Assembly (NCBI GenBank): GCA_009993045.1
Contig: JAACUG010000086.1
Location: 1 to 47,457 of the forward strand
From: Cyanobacteria bacterium CG_2015-22_32_23
GTDB taxonomy: Bacteria > Cyanobacteriota > Cyanobacteriia > Cyanobacteriales > Cyanobacteriaceae
DNA length: 47,457 nucleotides
Reading direction: 5' to 3'
In this document: in pieces, positions 17,027 to 26,696 of the stretch
How the letters are laid out: each line of letters opens with the position of its first letter
Position numbering within the stretch: position 1 is the first letter of the stretch
Translations under genes and position numbers: made by a program
Notes under the pieces: generated by a model
Told to the model about the DNA's origin: nothing
Database searches by the model: none
The model's input: only the letters and a program-made list of their open reading frames with translations

Positions 17027-17256
17027 ATTTTTTTTATGTTAAATGTATCTAAAGGATATTATTAACTCTTATATCAAATAATTATTTTCTATTCTGTCAT
17101 ATTCATTGCACACCGAGAATTAATATAAGGAAACCTAGACAATTTAAGAATTGACAATGAAAAGTTGAGAATCATGACATCAAACTCAGGAAAATTAACT
17201 TCAACAATATTTTTTATGAATAGCGGAAACCTGAAATTTGACATCAGATTTTATCA

Positions 17257-20200
17257 TCAGGAAATAAACTGTTTTTCTCGTGTTTGAGGTTGATTGTCAG
17301 TTTTGAAGATAATCGGAGGAGTTGAGAAGGTAAAAGGTTGATGAAGTAATAAATAAAGGCAAGGGATTAAGAATAAGGTTAATAAGGTTGCTAAAGATAA
17401 ACCCCAAAATACCACTATACCTAAAGGTTGTAAAAATTCTCCTCCTTCTCCTAAACCTAAAGCTAAAGGATACATCCCTAATACCGTAGTAATTGTTGTC
17501 ATTAAAATTGGGCGTAATCGTATTCCCGAGGCTTGAAGAATAGCTATATAACGGCTTGGTTTGAGAATATCGGGGTTATTTTGTTGTTTTTCATAAATTT
17601 GATTGGCTAACTCAACCATGACGATGGCATTATTTACCACAATACCGATTAATAATACCGCACCAACTATTACCGTTGCACCGATGGGAGTTTTTGTGAC
17701 GTATAAGCCAATAATTCCCCCTGACAAGGCTAAGGGTAAAGTAAACATTATTATCAAAGGATCAATTAAAGAATTATACTGCACTGCCATAACCACGAAA
17801 ACTAAAAAAGCGGCTAAACTTCCTAAAATGGGCAAAGAGGCTTGTAATTGTCTGTTACTTTCGGCGGCAATACTGGGTAAGATACGGATTCCTTCAGGTA
17901 AATCAATGGTGTCTAAAATACTTTCTACTTCTTTTAAAGCATCCCCTAAAGATACCATTTCCTCTAGGTTTCCCGTGATGATAAATACTTGTCGTTGGTT
18001 AATGCGTTGAATTTGTGAAGGTGCTACTCCTGTGGTAATAGTGGCGACTTCTCCTAGACGAATTAAGCGATTATTATCACTAAATAAAGGTACATTTAAT
18101 AAATCATTGGCAGATTTTACCAAGTTTGAATCTAATTGTACTCGAATATCAACTAAACGATCCTCTCTTTGTAATTGAGAAATAACTAAACCGCTAACAG
18201 TAGTTTGTAAGGAATCACTAATATCGGTAATATTGAGGTTTAAATCAGCTAATCTTTGCACATCAGGTTGAATCACAATTTCTGGTTGACTAACATCCGC
18301 ATCAGGGCGAAATTTGACTTTTTTTGCTTTTTCATCAAGGATATTAACAACTTGTCTTCCTGTCTCTTCGAGTAAATTTTGATCATTGCCCTGTAAAATA
18401 ATATCAACATCTGCCCTAACAGGAGAATTATTAAGAATTAAACCTCTAACAGTGCCGGGGGTAATTCTTAAACGAATATTTACTAAGTTGAGTTTGTCTA
18501 AGGCTTGATTAAGTTTAATGATATATTCATCAACATTCGTGCCTGATTTTAGGGTAATATTACTTGAGCCTCGCAACACATTTTCATTGGTATTAGTGGC
18601 AAATAATGCACCGCCAGAGGTGCTAAAAGTATATTTTGTGTTCGGTTGTTGTAAAATAACTTCATCAACTAATGCCATGACTTGACGATTAGTGGCAAGG
18701 ATTGTATTGGTAGGAAATTGTGCGAATAAATTAACTTGCCCTGTGTTGATAGTTGATAAAATTTCTTGAGGTAATTGTTGGGCTAAACTTAAGCTAGTTG
18801 TACCTAAAAATAAAAAGATGACAAGAATAACAACCCAACGAATTTTGATCAAAAAACTCAAAATAAAAGTATAACTAATATTAGCCCCATTAAAAGCCTT
18901 GTTAAACCATGAAATAATAAAAAATCGTCTCAGTTGACTAGAGAATTTGATAGCTAATAAACGAGAAGTTAGCATTGGCACAATAGTTAAAGCTACCACA
19001 ATGGAAGCTCCCACCGCAAAACTAATAGTTAAAACTAATTCTCTAAATAATAAGGAAATAAAACCGCCAATCATCAGAAATGGTAATACTGCCACTAAAT
19101 TGGTGCTAGTGGAGGCAATTAATGCTGATTCTACTTCCGAAGCGCTTTGGATGGATTGAGTAATAATTTGTCGCCGATAAACTCCCTTTTCCGAACTTCC
19201 TTCATGGATAATATTATCTGTACCTTCTATAATAGTTTCTAGCATCACAATAGAGTTATCAACGACGATACCAACTCCTAAAGCTAAACCCCCTAAACTA
19301 AAAACATTTAAGGTTAAACCAAATATTTTCATCATAATTACCGCCGCTAATGTAGCTAAAGGGATAGAGATGACGATAATGATAGTTTGACGAATAGAGC
19401 CTAAAAATAATAATACGGCAATAGCGGCTAAACTTGTGCCAATTAATCCTGAAGTGATGACATTATTGATGGCGTTACGAATAAATACGGATTCATCAAG
19501 GGTGGGTAATAAAGTTAAATCATTAGGAATGGTATTAGCTTTCTTTAACTCCTCGATTTTAGCTTTAACAGCGTTTACCACCTCGATAGTGTTTGCATTA
19601 GCTTGTTTTTGAATACTAACTTTTACCGCAGGTGTACCATTAAGAGATACAAAAATACGTTGATTTTGGGCATCATCAATAATATTAGCAAATTCGTTTA
19701 AATAAATAGGATTTTCGGAATTAGGAATAGTAAAGGATAAATTATTTAATTCATCGGCGTTGGTAAATTTACTAACCACACGAGTTAAAGATTCATTATT
19801 TTCCCCTAATAAACGTCCTCCTGTTATATCTTGGTTAGTATCTCGAATATTATCTAAAACATCATTTAAACTGATTCCTAATGACTGTAAACGCTGTAAA
19901 TCAATTTCCACTCTAACTTCTTCTTCTACACCTCCAGAAACATCAACTACCGCAACACCATCCACAACGGTTAATTCTCTGGCTAATTCTTCCCTAGCAA
20001 ACACCCTTAAATCTAAAATATTTCTAACATCGGAAGTAAGGGCAAACTCATATACTGGTAACTGAGAAGGCTCAAATTTGAATAAACGAGGGTTATCAAT
20101 ATCATCAGGTAAACGACTTCTAGCACGGTTAAGAGAAGCTGTAGCGTCATTCAAGGCTTGATCAATATTACCACCAACTTTGAAAAATAAGTCCAAGCTA

Positions 20201-20499
20201 ATGCTATTTTCTCTGGTTTGAGAATAAACTAATTCCACTCCTTCGGTGGCAGAAAATGCTTCTTCTAAAGGGCGTGTAATTTCTTCTACGGCAATTTCTG
20301 GTACAATGCCTTCAGTATCGATTCTTACTCCAATACGAGGATAAGTGATAGACGGTAACAAATCTACACTAATAGTAGTAATAAAAAAGATACCAATTAC
20401 CATTAACGCCAAAGTTAACATAATAGTGGCGATATGACGGCGTATAGATAAACCACTGATACTAAATTTACCTATCCCACTAGAAAATGATGATTTCAT
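17257..20499 (-). CDS. RND-family efflux transporter, inner-membrane permease
   Basis: The 1080-residue protein has the duplicated RND layout: one helix at residues 22-45, a large periplasmic loop, and a block of six helices (about 340-560 with a central LGGLALGVGIVVDNSIVMLE). The layout is then repeated, with a second loop and a second helix block containing LIGIVVNNAIVMVELANQ. The Asp in VVDNS fits the proton-relay motif of the AcrB/HAE1 and CzcA groups. Such pumps export drugs, lipids or metals from the periplasm, driven by protons. No membrane-fusion adaptor or TolC-like gene is adjacent, so its partners are encoded elsewhere. The substrate cannot be inferred. Confidence 0.9.
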   Translation of the reverse strand: MKSSFSSGIGKFSISGLSIRRHIATIMLTLALMVIGIFFITTISVDLLPSITYPRIGVRIDTEGIVPEIAVEEITRPLEEAFSATEGVELVYSQTRENSISLDLFFKVGGNIDQALNDATASLNRARSRLPDDIDNPRLFKFEPSQLPVYEFALTSDVRNILDLRVFAREELARELTVVDGVAVVDVSGGVEEEVRVEIDLQRLQSLGISLNDVLDNIRDTNQDITGGRLLGENNESLTRVVSKFTNADELNNLSFTIPNSENPIYLNEFANIIDDAQNQRIFVSLNGTPAVKVSIQKQANANTIEVVNAVKAKIEELKKANTIPNDLTLLPTLDESVFIRNAINNVITSGLIGTSLAAIAVLLFLGSIRQTIIIVISIPLATLAAVIMMKIFGLTLNVFSLGGLALGVGIVVDNSIVMLETIIEGTDNIIHEGSSEKGVYRRQIITQSIQSASEVESALIASTSTNLVAVLPFLMIGGFISLLFRELVLTISFAVGASIVVALTIVPMLTSRLLAIKFSSQLRRFFIISWFNKAFNGANISYTFILSFLIKIRWVVILVIFLFLGTTSLSLAQQLPQEILSTINTGQVNLFAQFPTNTILATNRQVMALVDEVILQQPNTKYTFSTSGGALFATNTNENVLRGSSNITLKSGTNVDEYIIKLNQALDKLNLVNIRLRITPGTVRGLILNNSPVRADVDIILQGNDQNLLEETGRQVVNILDEKAKKVKFRPDADVSQPEIVIQPDVQRLADLNLNITDISDSLQTTVSGLVISQLQREDRLVDIRVQLDSNLVKSANDLLNVPLFSDNNRLIRLGEVATITTGVAPSQIQRINQRQVFIITGNLEEMVSLGDALKEVESILDTIDLPEGIRILPSIAAESNRQLQASLPILGSLAAFLVFVVMAVQYNSLIDPLIIMFTLPLALSGGIIGLYVTKTPIGATVIVGAVLLIGIVVNNAIVMVELANQIYEKQQNNPDILKPSRYIAILQASGIRLRPILMTTITTVLGMYPLALGLGEGGEFLQPLGIVVFWGLSLATLLTLFLIPCLYLLLHQPFTFSTPPIIFKTDNQPQTREKQFIS

Positions 20500-20652
20500 G
20501 ATTAAAAAAGCACTTATTTTAATTAGAATTACGGTAACATAATTTTTAAAATATGATATGTGGTATTTATAAAATATTAATTAGATTTAATAGCCAATAA
20601 CTGACTACTAATTAAACAGAATTATTGATTAATGATAGAAAAAATTGCTATA

Positions 20653-21210
20653 TTAGATAATATTTATTTGTCTAAAAATTTCTTTTTCTACTTCTTCAAT
20701 ACTATTTTCTCCCGAAATAGAAATTAATGTATGTTTATATTCATAATATTCTAAAATGGGAGTTGTTCTTTGTTTAAATAACTCAATTCTTTTCTTGATA
20801 ACTTCTAATTCATCATCAACTTTTCCCCTTAATAAAGAACGTTTTATCATGGTTTCTTCACTAACATTTAAGTAAATTGCATAGGTAATTTTTTGCTCAA
20901 ATTCTTCTAATAAAAAATCTAATTCTTCTGCTTGAAATGCTGTGCGAGGATAACCTTCTAAAACCCAACCTTTAGCGACATCTTCTTGTAAAAGTCTTTT
21001 TCTCATGAATTTTATCATCATCATATCAGGTACTAATTCCCCTTTTTCGACATATTCTCTTGCTTTTATGGCTAATTCATCTCCTGTCGCCATAGCATTT
21101 CTGAAAATATCCCCTGTGGAAATCATCGTAATATCTAAATCCTTAGCTATTTTAATCCCTTGAGTGCCTTTTCCTGAACCAGGGCCTCCTAGCATAATTA
21201 ATCTAATCAT
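20653..21210 (-). CDS. adk: Adenylate kinase (short form)
   Basis: This cytoplasmic enzyme equilibrates ATP and AMP with two ADP. The 185-residue protein has the P-loop GGPGSGKGTQ (8-17), the AMP-site segment STGDIFRNAM, the GYPRT box (LEGYPRTAFQAEELDFL) and a short LID with RSLLRGKVDDE. It lacks the zinc-binding insertion of long adenylate kinases. Cyanobacteria commonly have a second adenylate kinase in the ribosomal protein cluster; this isolated copy is probably the extra one, which is inference. The start is ATG 21208-21210. Confidence 0.88.
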   Translation of the reverse strand: MIRLIMLGGPGSGKGTQGIKIAKDLDITMISTGDIFRNAMATGDELAIKAREYVEKGELVPDMMMIKFMRKRLLQEDVAKGWVLEGYPRTAFQAEELDFLLEEFEQKITYAIYLNVSEETMIKRSLLRGKVDDELEVIKKRIELFKQRTTPILEYYEYKHTLISISGENSIEEVEKEIFRQINII

Positions 21211-21414
21211 ATTTTTTTTGATTTGTAAATAAAAGTTTGACTAATAAATATAATAATGATAATTGATAATATCTGAGTTCGAGATAAGAAAGTTTAATTA
21301 ATAAAAGATATGTTACCAGAGAAAATCAAGGCAGAAATAAGCATTAAACAAAAGTAAATATAAAAAAAATAATTATCATTTTTAATCAATTATATGGGCT
21401 TAATATATTAACTA

Positions 21415-21589
21415 TCTCCCTATCTCCCTATCTCCCTGTTTCTTTTCTATCTCCCTATCTCCCTATCTCCCTATCTCCCTGTTTCTTTTCTATCTCCCTG
21501 TTTCTTTTCTATCTCCCTGTTTCTTTTCTATCTCCCTATCTCCCTATCTCCCTGTTTCTTTTCTATCTCCCTATCTCCCTATCTCCCTA
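21415..21589. repeat. Minisatellite of 8-bp and 19-bp units
   Basis: This is 175 bp of tandem repeat made from two units: TCTCCCTA (ten copies) and TCTCCCTGTTTCTTTTCTA (five copies). The order is 8,8,19,8,8,8,19,19,19,8,8,19,8,8,8. The 19-mer looks like the 8-mer extended by an 11-bp pyrimidine tail. It fills most of the gap between adk and lpxB, ending about 70 bp before the lpxB start. Strong strand asymmetry (pyrimidine-only except for one A or G per unit) makes slippage or triplex formation plausible. Confidence 0.95.
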
Positions 21590-21657
21590 TCTCCTGTCTT
21601 CTGTATTCATAGAACAATTTGAGATAAAATCAATGATGATTTACAGTGGGCAATACT

Positions 21658-22836
21658 ATGCGAATATTTGTTAGTACGGGAGAAGTTTCAGGAGATTTAC
21701 AAGGAGGTTTATTAGTAGAAGCACTTTATCGACAAGGAAAAATACTCAATATTCCCGTAAATGTTGAAGGTTTAGGAGGAAAAAAAATGCAATGTGCTGG
21801 GGCAAATATTATCGCTGATACTACCGCTATCGGTTCAGTGGGTTTGTTAGAATCTTTACCTTTTATTATTCCTACATGGAAAATTCAACAACAAACTAAA
21901 AAATATTTAGAAGCTAATTTACCTGATATTATCGTCTTAATTGATTATTTAGGTCCTAATTTAGCCATTGCATCCTATGTCAAACAAAAATTTCCTAAAA
22001 TCCCCATAATTTGGTATATTGGCCCACAATTCTGGGTTTGGACACCATTAGGGCAAAATGTTAAGCAATTAGTAGCCGTTACTGATAAATTACTCGCAAT
22101 TTTTCCTGAAGAAGCCAAATTTTATCAAGAAAAAGGGTTGAGCAGTACTTATGTAGGTCATCCGTTAGTAGATCGCATTAAAAATGCACCAAAAAGAGAA
22201 GAAGCGAGAAAAAAATTGGGGATTCAAGAATCAGAAAAAATGATTGTTTTATTACCAGCATCTCGTCAGCAAGAATTAAAATATTTATTACCAGTAATGC
22301 TTGAATCGGCAGGAAAAATTAAAGAAAAAATACCATCATCTCGTTTTTATTTACCTATTTCTTTATCTAAATATCGCTTAGAAATTGAAAACTTAATTAA
22401 ACAATATTCTGTTGATATAACTCTTTTTGAAGGAGAAACTTTAGATATTTTAGCTGGTGCTGATTTAGCCATTACAAAGTCTGGTACAGTTAATTTAGAA
22501 TTAGGTTTATTAAATATTCCTCAAGTAGTAATTTATAAAGTTAATGCTTTTACTATTTGGATTGCTCGTAAAATTTTACGGTTTTCTATTCCTTTTATGT
22601 CTCCTGTTAATTTAGTTTTAATGAAAGAGATAGTACCAGAATTATTACAAGAAAAAGCTACAGCAGACAATATTATTAATTTATCTTTAGAATTATTATT
22701 TAATGAATCTCGCCAACAAAAATTAAAATTAGATTATGAAAATATGATCAAAACTTTAGATAATGGCGTTAATGGTGTTAGTGATAAAGTTGCTCAAGAA
22801 ATTATCCAATTTAATAATCAATTTCAAAAAAAATAA
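21658..22836 (+). CDS. lpxB: Lipid-A-disaccharide synthase
   Basis: This peripheral membrane glycosyltransferase joins UDP-diacylglucosamine and lipid X in lipid A synthesis. From ATG 21658 it has 392 residues; a GTG at 21646 would add four and is less likely. The start MRIFVSTGEVSGDLQGG is the family hallmark. It is followed by GLGGKKMQCAGANIIAD, YIGPQFWVWTPLGQNVKQL, and the donor-site segment LAITKSGTVNLELGLLNIPQVVIYK with the conserved SGT. Length and order of motifs are normal. Other lpx genes are not adjacent. Confidence 0.92.
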   Translation: MRIFVSTGEVSGDLQGGLLVEALYRQGKILNIPVNVEGLGGKKMQCAGANIIADTTAIGSVGLLESLPFIIPTWKIQQQTKKYLEANLPDIIVLIDYLGPNLAIASYVKQKFPKIPIIWYIGPQFWVWTPLGQNVKQLVAVTDKLLAIFPEEAKFYQEKGLSSTYVGHPLVDRIKNAPKREEARKKLGIQESEKMIVLLPASRQQELKYLLPVMLESAGKIKEKIPSSRFYLPISLSKYRLEIENLIKQYSVDITLFEGETLDILAGADLAITKSGTVNLELGLLNIPQVVIYKVNAFTIWIARKILRFSIPFMSPVNLVLMKEIVPELLQEKATADNIINLSLELLFNESRQQKLKLDYENMIKTLDNGVNGVSDKVAQEIIQFNNQFQKK

Positions 22837-22995
22837 AGTTATTAATTATTAATTTAAGTATTAAATAATTTAGGGATTGTGAATTTTAAAATTAATAAAA
22901 TAAGTAATAATTTTTGTTGTCTCTTATCTCTTGCCTTTTGCCTTTTGCATAAAGTAAACATACAATTACTTATTACTTATTACTTAATTATTTTT

Positions 22996-24159
22996 TTACA
23001 ATAATCCGATATAATGTAGTGGACCTTGACCACTAATGATTTCTACCATTAAAGCAAGAAAGCCAAGCATAGCTAAACGGCCATTCCAGACTTCGGCGGC
23101 GGTGGTTAATCCCCATTCCCATTTTTCTTGAGGATACATTTTCATATTTTTTTTCGGGTGAGTAACTTCATCAAAACGTAAAGGATTTTTATTTAAGGCT
23201 TCGGTAGTTAAATTAGTCAAGGCTTCAATAAACATGGGATGAGTATTTAAAGCAGGTACACGCTTAAAATTAGTAATACCAGCTTCTTGAGCTACTTCTC
23301 TATATTCTAAGTCGATTTCTTGTAAAGTTTCGATGTGTTCTGATACAAAGCTAATAGGTACTACTAATAAATTTTTGATATTTTTCTCCCCTAATTCTTT
23401 TAATGCCTCTTCAGTATAGGGTTTTAACCATTCCACTGGTCCGACTTTACTTTGATATGCTAAAGTGTGAGGGTTAGCTGTATTAAGAGTTTTCATAATT
23501 AAATGAGTACATTCTTCAATTTCCTCTTGATAAGGATCTCCAGCTTCGGTAACATAACTTTTAGGTACACCATGGGCGCTAAAAAAGATATGTACAGTAT
23601 CGGGATTTTCAAAATGCTGTAACTCTTGTTTAATTAAATCAACCATTGCAGATAAATAACCTTGATCCTTGTGCCATGAAGGGATTAATGTATATTCTAT
23701 GGTTTGTAAATCGGGATCTTTTCTCCACATTTCTTCTATAATTCTAAAACTAGATCCACTGGTACTAATAGAAAATTGAGGATATAAAGGTAATATAACT
23801 AATTTTTTGATATTATCTTCTTTAATTTTAGCGATGGCTTCTTCGGTGAAAGGATGCCAATAACGCATACCAACATAAACTTGAATATCTTTTCCTTGGG
23901 AAAATAGCTGAGATTGTAAGGCTTGAGCTTGAGCTTCGGTAATTTGTAGTAAAGGAGAACCACCACCAATTTCTTTATAATTAGCTTCAGATTTTTTACT
24001 GCGGAGGGTAGAAATTAACCAAGCAAGGGGTTTTTGTAACCAAGGGGAAGGTAAACGGATAATTTCAGGGTCTGAGAATAAATTATAGAGGAAAGGACGT
24101 ACATCCTCTAATTTTTCTGGCCCACCTAAATTTAACAACAATACTCCTGTACGACCCAT
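22996..24159 (-). CDS. hemH: Ferrochelatase with C-terminal CAB-type helix
   Basis: Ferrochelatase inserts Fe2+ into protoporphyrin IX to make haem. In the 387-residue protein, residues 1 to about 320 are the catalytic domain, with [16 protein letters not shown] at the start, the substrate segment [15 protein letters not shown], and the iron-ligand His in [12 protein letters not shown] (near 195). A linker leads to residues about 345-387. There [22 protein letters not shown] matches a chlorophyll a/b-binding (LHC-like) helix, as in cyanobacterial and plant type II ferrochelatases. That tail anchors the enzyme in thylakoids and links haem to chlorophyll synthesis. All expected parts are present. 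Confidence 0.95.
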   Translation of the reverse strand: MGRTGVLLLNLGGPEKLEDVRPFLYNLFSDPEIIRLPSPWLQKPLAWLISTLRSKKSEANYKEIGGGSPLLQITEAQAQALQSQLFSQGKDIQVYVGMRYWHPFTEEAIAKIKEDNIKKLVILPLYPQFSISTSGSSFRIIEEMWRKDPDLQTIEYTLIPSWHKDQGYLSAMVDLIKQELQHFENPDTVHIFFSAHGVPKSYVTEAGDPYQEEIEECTHLIMKTLNTANPHTLAYQSKVGPVEWLKPYTEEALKELGEKNIKNLLVVPISFVSEHIETLQEIDLEYREVAQEAGITNFKRVPALNTHPMFIEALTNLTTEALNKNPLRFDEVTHPKKNMKMYPQEKWEWGLTTAAEVWNGRLAMLGFLALMVEIISGQGPLHYIGLL

Positions 24160-24412
24160 AATTTTAATATTTTTAAATTTTCTTTACTAAGTGTAACAAT
24201 ATCTTATTAATGCTTTAAGTTTATTCGTAAAATTAAAAATTTACCAATGATTAACTTATCATTCTGATAAAATACAAGTTATTTATTTAAAATTTTCATA
24301 ATTTATCTTAACAATATAACAAAGGACGAGATAGAAAGGTAAATTGAGATATATTTTTCTGATGTCTCAATAATCAGTATAGTTGTTTATTGCTAATTAT
24401 TATCAATATTGT

Positions 24413-25012
24413 TTATTTTCTCTTTTGCTTTCTGATTACCCAAATAACGAATAAAAATACGATACTTAGTAAAGCAATTTTAGATAAAGGAGCAATATAT
24501 TTTTCTACTAAACTAAAATTATCTCCTAAAACATAACCTGCAACGGTCAAAAGTGATACCCAAATTATTGTTCCGATAGTAGAATAGATAACAAAAGAAC
24601 TTAGATTCATGTTATTTATTCCTGCAGGAAGAGAGATAAGAGTGCGCACCCCAGGAACTAATCTACCTAAAAATACAGCTATATTCCCGTATTGATTGAA
24701 CCATTTATTGGCTTTATTAATATCACTTCCTGAGACAAAAATCCATTTCCCATATTTATCGGCTAATTTTTCTAATCTCGATTCATCAACAATTTTGCCT
24801 AAATAATACCAAGGGAATGCACCTAAAATTGTACCAATTACCCCAGCAAAAATGGCGGGAATTAACTGCATTTTACCTTGAGAAACCGTAAAACCTGCCA
24901 ATGGCATAATTAATTCCGAAGGAATAGGAGGAAATAAATTTTCCGCAAACATTAATAAAGCAATTCCTACATATCCCAAAGAATTCATGGTATTTGTAAT
25001 CCATTCCGTCAT
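24413..25012 (-). CDS. DedA family membrane protein
   Basis: The 199-residue polytopic protein has the DedA/SNARE-associated (VTT) pattern: an N-terminal ENLFPPIPSELIMPLAGF re-entrant loop, the FLGRLVPGVRTLISLPAGIN box with the conserved Arg and Gly, and three C-terminal hydrophobic helices. Family members are lipid scramblases or flippases, for example for undecaprenyl phosphate or phosphatidylethanolamine. The specific substrate is unknown here. It is transcribed alone from the minus strand, between phoH and hemH. Confidence 0.88.
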   Translation of the reverse strand: MTEWITNTMNSLGYVGIALLMFAENLFPPIPSELIMPLAGFTVSQGKMQLIPAIFAGVIGTILGAFPWYYLGKIVDESRLEKLADKYGKWIFVSGSDINKANKWFNQYGNIAVFLGRLVPGVRTLISLPAGINNMNLSSFVIYSTIGTIIWVSLLTVAGYVLGDNFSLVEKYIAPLSKIALLSIVFLFVIWVIRKQKRK

Positions 25013-25205
25013 ATTTTTTCCTGATATTTGTTTATTTAATTCAACAAAAATCTTAACGTTAATGGGTAAAATCCATGAATCAAATATTAATTGATGTTAC
25101 CCAAAGCAAAATATTTGAAGGTGTCAGGTTTCTGGTTTTAAATAATTAGTTGATAAATTATTCAACTTCTTTCTACCTCCCCGTTTCCTTTTATCTCCCT
25201 ATTTC

Positions 25206-26162
25206 CTAATTACTATTAGCTTCATAGGCTGCGACAATTTTTTGTACTAAAGGATGTCTGACTACGTCTGCTTGAGTTAAATAACAAAAACCGATACCTT
25301 CAACATTTCTAAGAATTTGAGAAGCTACTACTAACCCTGATTGTTGAGTGGAGGGTAAATCTGTTTGTGTAATATCTCCTGTTACAATCATTTTTGAACC
25401 AAAACCAAGACGAGTTAATACCATTTTCAACTGGGCAGGAGTAGTATTTTGAGCTTCATCAACTATCACATAAGCATTACTCAAGGTTCGTCCTCTCATA
25501 TAAGCCAAAGGTGCTACTTCGATTTTGCCTTTTTCCATTAATTCAGGAATTTTCATGGGATCAATAAACTCATATAAGGCATCATAAAGTGGGCGCAAAA
25601 AAGGATTTACTTTCTGTTGCAAGTCACCGGGTAAAAATCCTAATCTTTCTCCCGCTTCTACCGCTGGACGTGTTAAAATGAGGCGATCGCATTCATCTTT
25701 AAGTAAGGCTTGTACAGCTAAAACGGCGGCTAAAAAAGTTTTTCCAGTACCTGCAGGACCGATACCAAAAGTAATATCATGATTTTTAATAGCCTTGATA
25801 TATTGTCGCTGACGGAAAGTTTTGGCGCGAATTAACTCACCATTACGAGTTTTAGCTAAAACTTCTTGTTGAATATTCTGATACTCTTCTGTTTTTCCTG
25901 TATCTAAAGCCTGAAAAGCCGTCATAATATCAGGTTGGGTTAAAGGTTTGCCTTCACTCCAATAAGGCTTAAGACAATAAATGACATCTACACTTCTTTT
26001 TACTGATTTAGTTTTACCATGAATTACTAAATCTTGTCCTCGCAATACTAAATTTGCTCCCGTCATACGGGAAATATATTTCAAATTTTCTTCTTGATTA
26101 CCAGCTAAGGCAATGGCAGAGGCAATATTAGGTAAAGCAATAGTTTGAGAATCTTCTGTCAT
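25206..26162 (-). CDS. phoH: PhoH family ATPase
   Basis: The 318-residue protein has a KH-like N-terminal domain (about 25-65), a linker, and a RecA/helicase-like ATPase domain. Walker A is GPAGTGKT (135-142), Walker B is AYVIVDEAQNTTPAQ (near 235), and the sensor strand is KMIVTGDITQTDLP. PhoH and PhoH2 proteins are cytoplasmic ATPases thought to act on RNA. The name comes from phosphate-starvation induction in E. coli, which does not prove such control here. A small hypothetical gene diverges from it, and a 12-bp inverted repeat lies in the shared upstream region. Confidence 0.9.
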   Translation of the reverse strand: MTEDSQTIALPNIASAIALAGNQEENLKYISRMTGANLVLRGQDLVIHGKTKSVKRSVDVIYCLKPYWSEGKPLTQPDIMTAFQALDTGKTEEYQNIQQEVLAKTRNGELIRAKTFRQRQYIKAIKNHDITFGIGPAGTGKTFLAAVLAVQALLKDECDRLILTRPAVEAGERLGFLPGDLQQKVNPFLRPLYDALYEFIDPMKIPELMEKGKIEVAPLAYMRGRTLSNAYVIVDEAQNTTPAQLKMVLTRLGFGSKMIVTGDITQTDLPSTQQSGLVVASQILRNVEGIGFCYLTQADVVRHPLVQKIVAAYEANSN

Positions 26163-26286
26163 ATTATATAGATGGATTGTAAATCAGTGTAAGGTTTTTT
26201 CAAGATGTAGATTTTTACCATCGTAATCTATGGTGAAATTTTAAAAAAAATTAAGAATTTTGCATATTTTAAGGATACCATCTGGA

Positions 26287-26332
26287 TGTACTATTAAAAG
26301 CCCAAGTCAAAATCAAGTTATTTAATAGTACA
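26287..26332. promoter_or_regulatory. Perfect 12-bp inverted repeat ending one base before a start codon
   Basis: TGTACTATTAAA (26287-26298) and TTTAATAGTACA (26321-26332) are exact complements separated by 22 bases. The ATG of the 95-aa gene is at 26334-26336. As RNA this would be a 12-bp hairpin occluding the ribosome site, and no Shine-Dalgarno sequence lies outside it. As DNA it is a dyad operator between this gene and divergent phoH. Chance formation of a perfect 12-bp repeat in this position is unlikely even in AT-rich DNA. Confidence 0.7.
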
Positions 26333-26333
26333 G

Positions 26334-26621
26334 ATGAACAATCAAGAACCCAAAATTAACATCGGTGATACAGTCAAAGTAAAAGGGAAATTATATTTAG
26401 TATTTGATATTAAAATCAATCGCATATTTTGTCGTCAATTTAGATTTACAAAAAAAGGACGTTTTCAGTATTATCAAGATTATAATTTTCCGTTAAATAT
26501 ATGTCAATTAGCTAATCTAAAAGAGAAGCAAATAATTTATGAGGAAAGAAAACAGGCTAGTATTCAAAGAAAACCTTTTTCACCTATTGCTACTAAATAT
26601 ATTAATCATTTAATTCGTTAA
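26334..26621 (+). CDS. Small basic hypothetical protein
   Basis: This is a 95-residue protein rich in Lys, Arg, Gln and Tyr. The N-terminal half, IGDTVKVKGKLYLVFDIKIN, looks like a small SH3-like or KOW-like beta-barrel. The middle is aromatic and basic (RIFCRQFRFTKKGRFQYYQDY) and suggests nucleic-acid binding, which is inference. No family is recognised. The ATG directly abuts a strong inverted repeat. It is 75 bases upstream of a sigma-like gene in the same direction and could be its co-transcribed partner. Confidence 0.55.
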   Translation: MNNQEPKINIGDTVKVKGKLYLVFDIKINRIFCRQFRFTKKGRFQYYQDYNFPLNICQLANLKEKQIIYEERKQASIQRKPFSPIATKYINHLIR

Positions 26622-26696
26622 CTTTTAATTTTAAAATTGGTAAAAAGAGCCTTATTAACATTATAATTGTTTAAATAAATAATTGAATATTTTTAT

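Noticed and set aside
22919-22985. CRISPR-like or tandem array (ttgccttttgcc, attactt units)
   Set aside because: These are short simple-sequence runs without spacers, common in cyanobacterial spacers.
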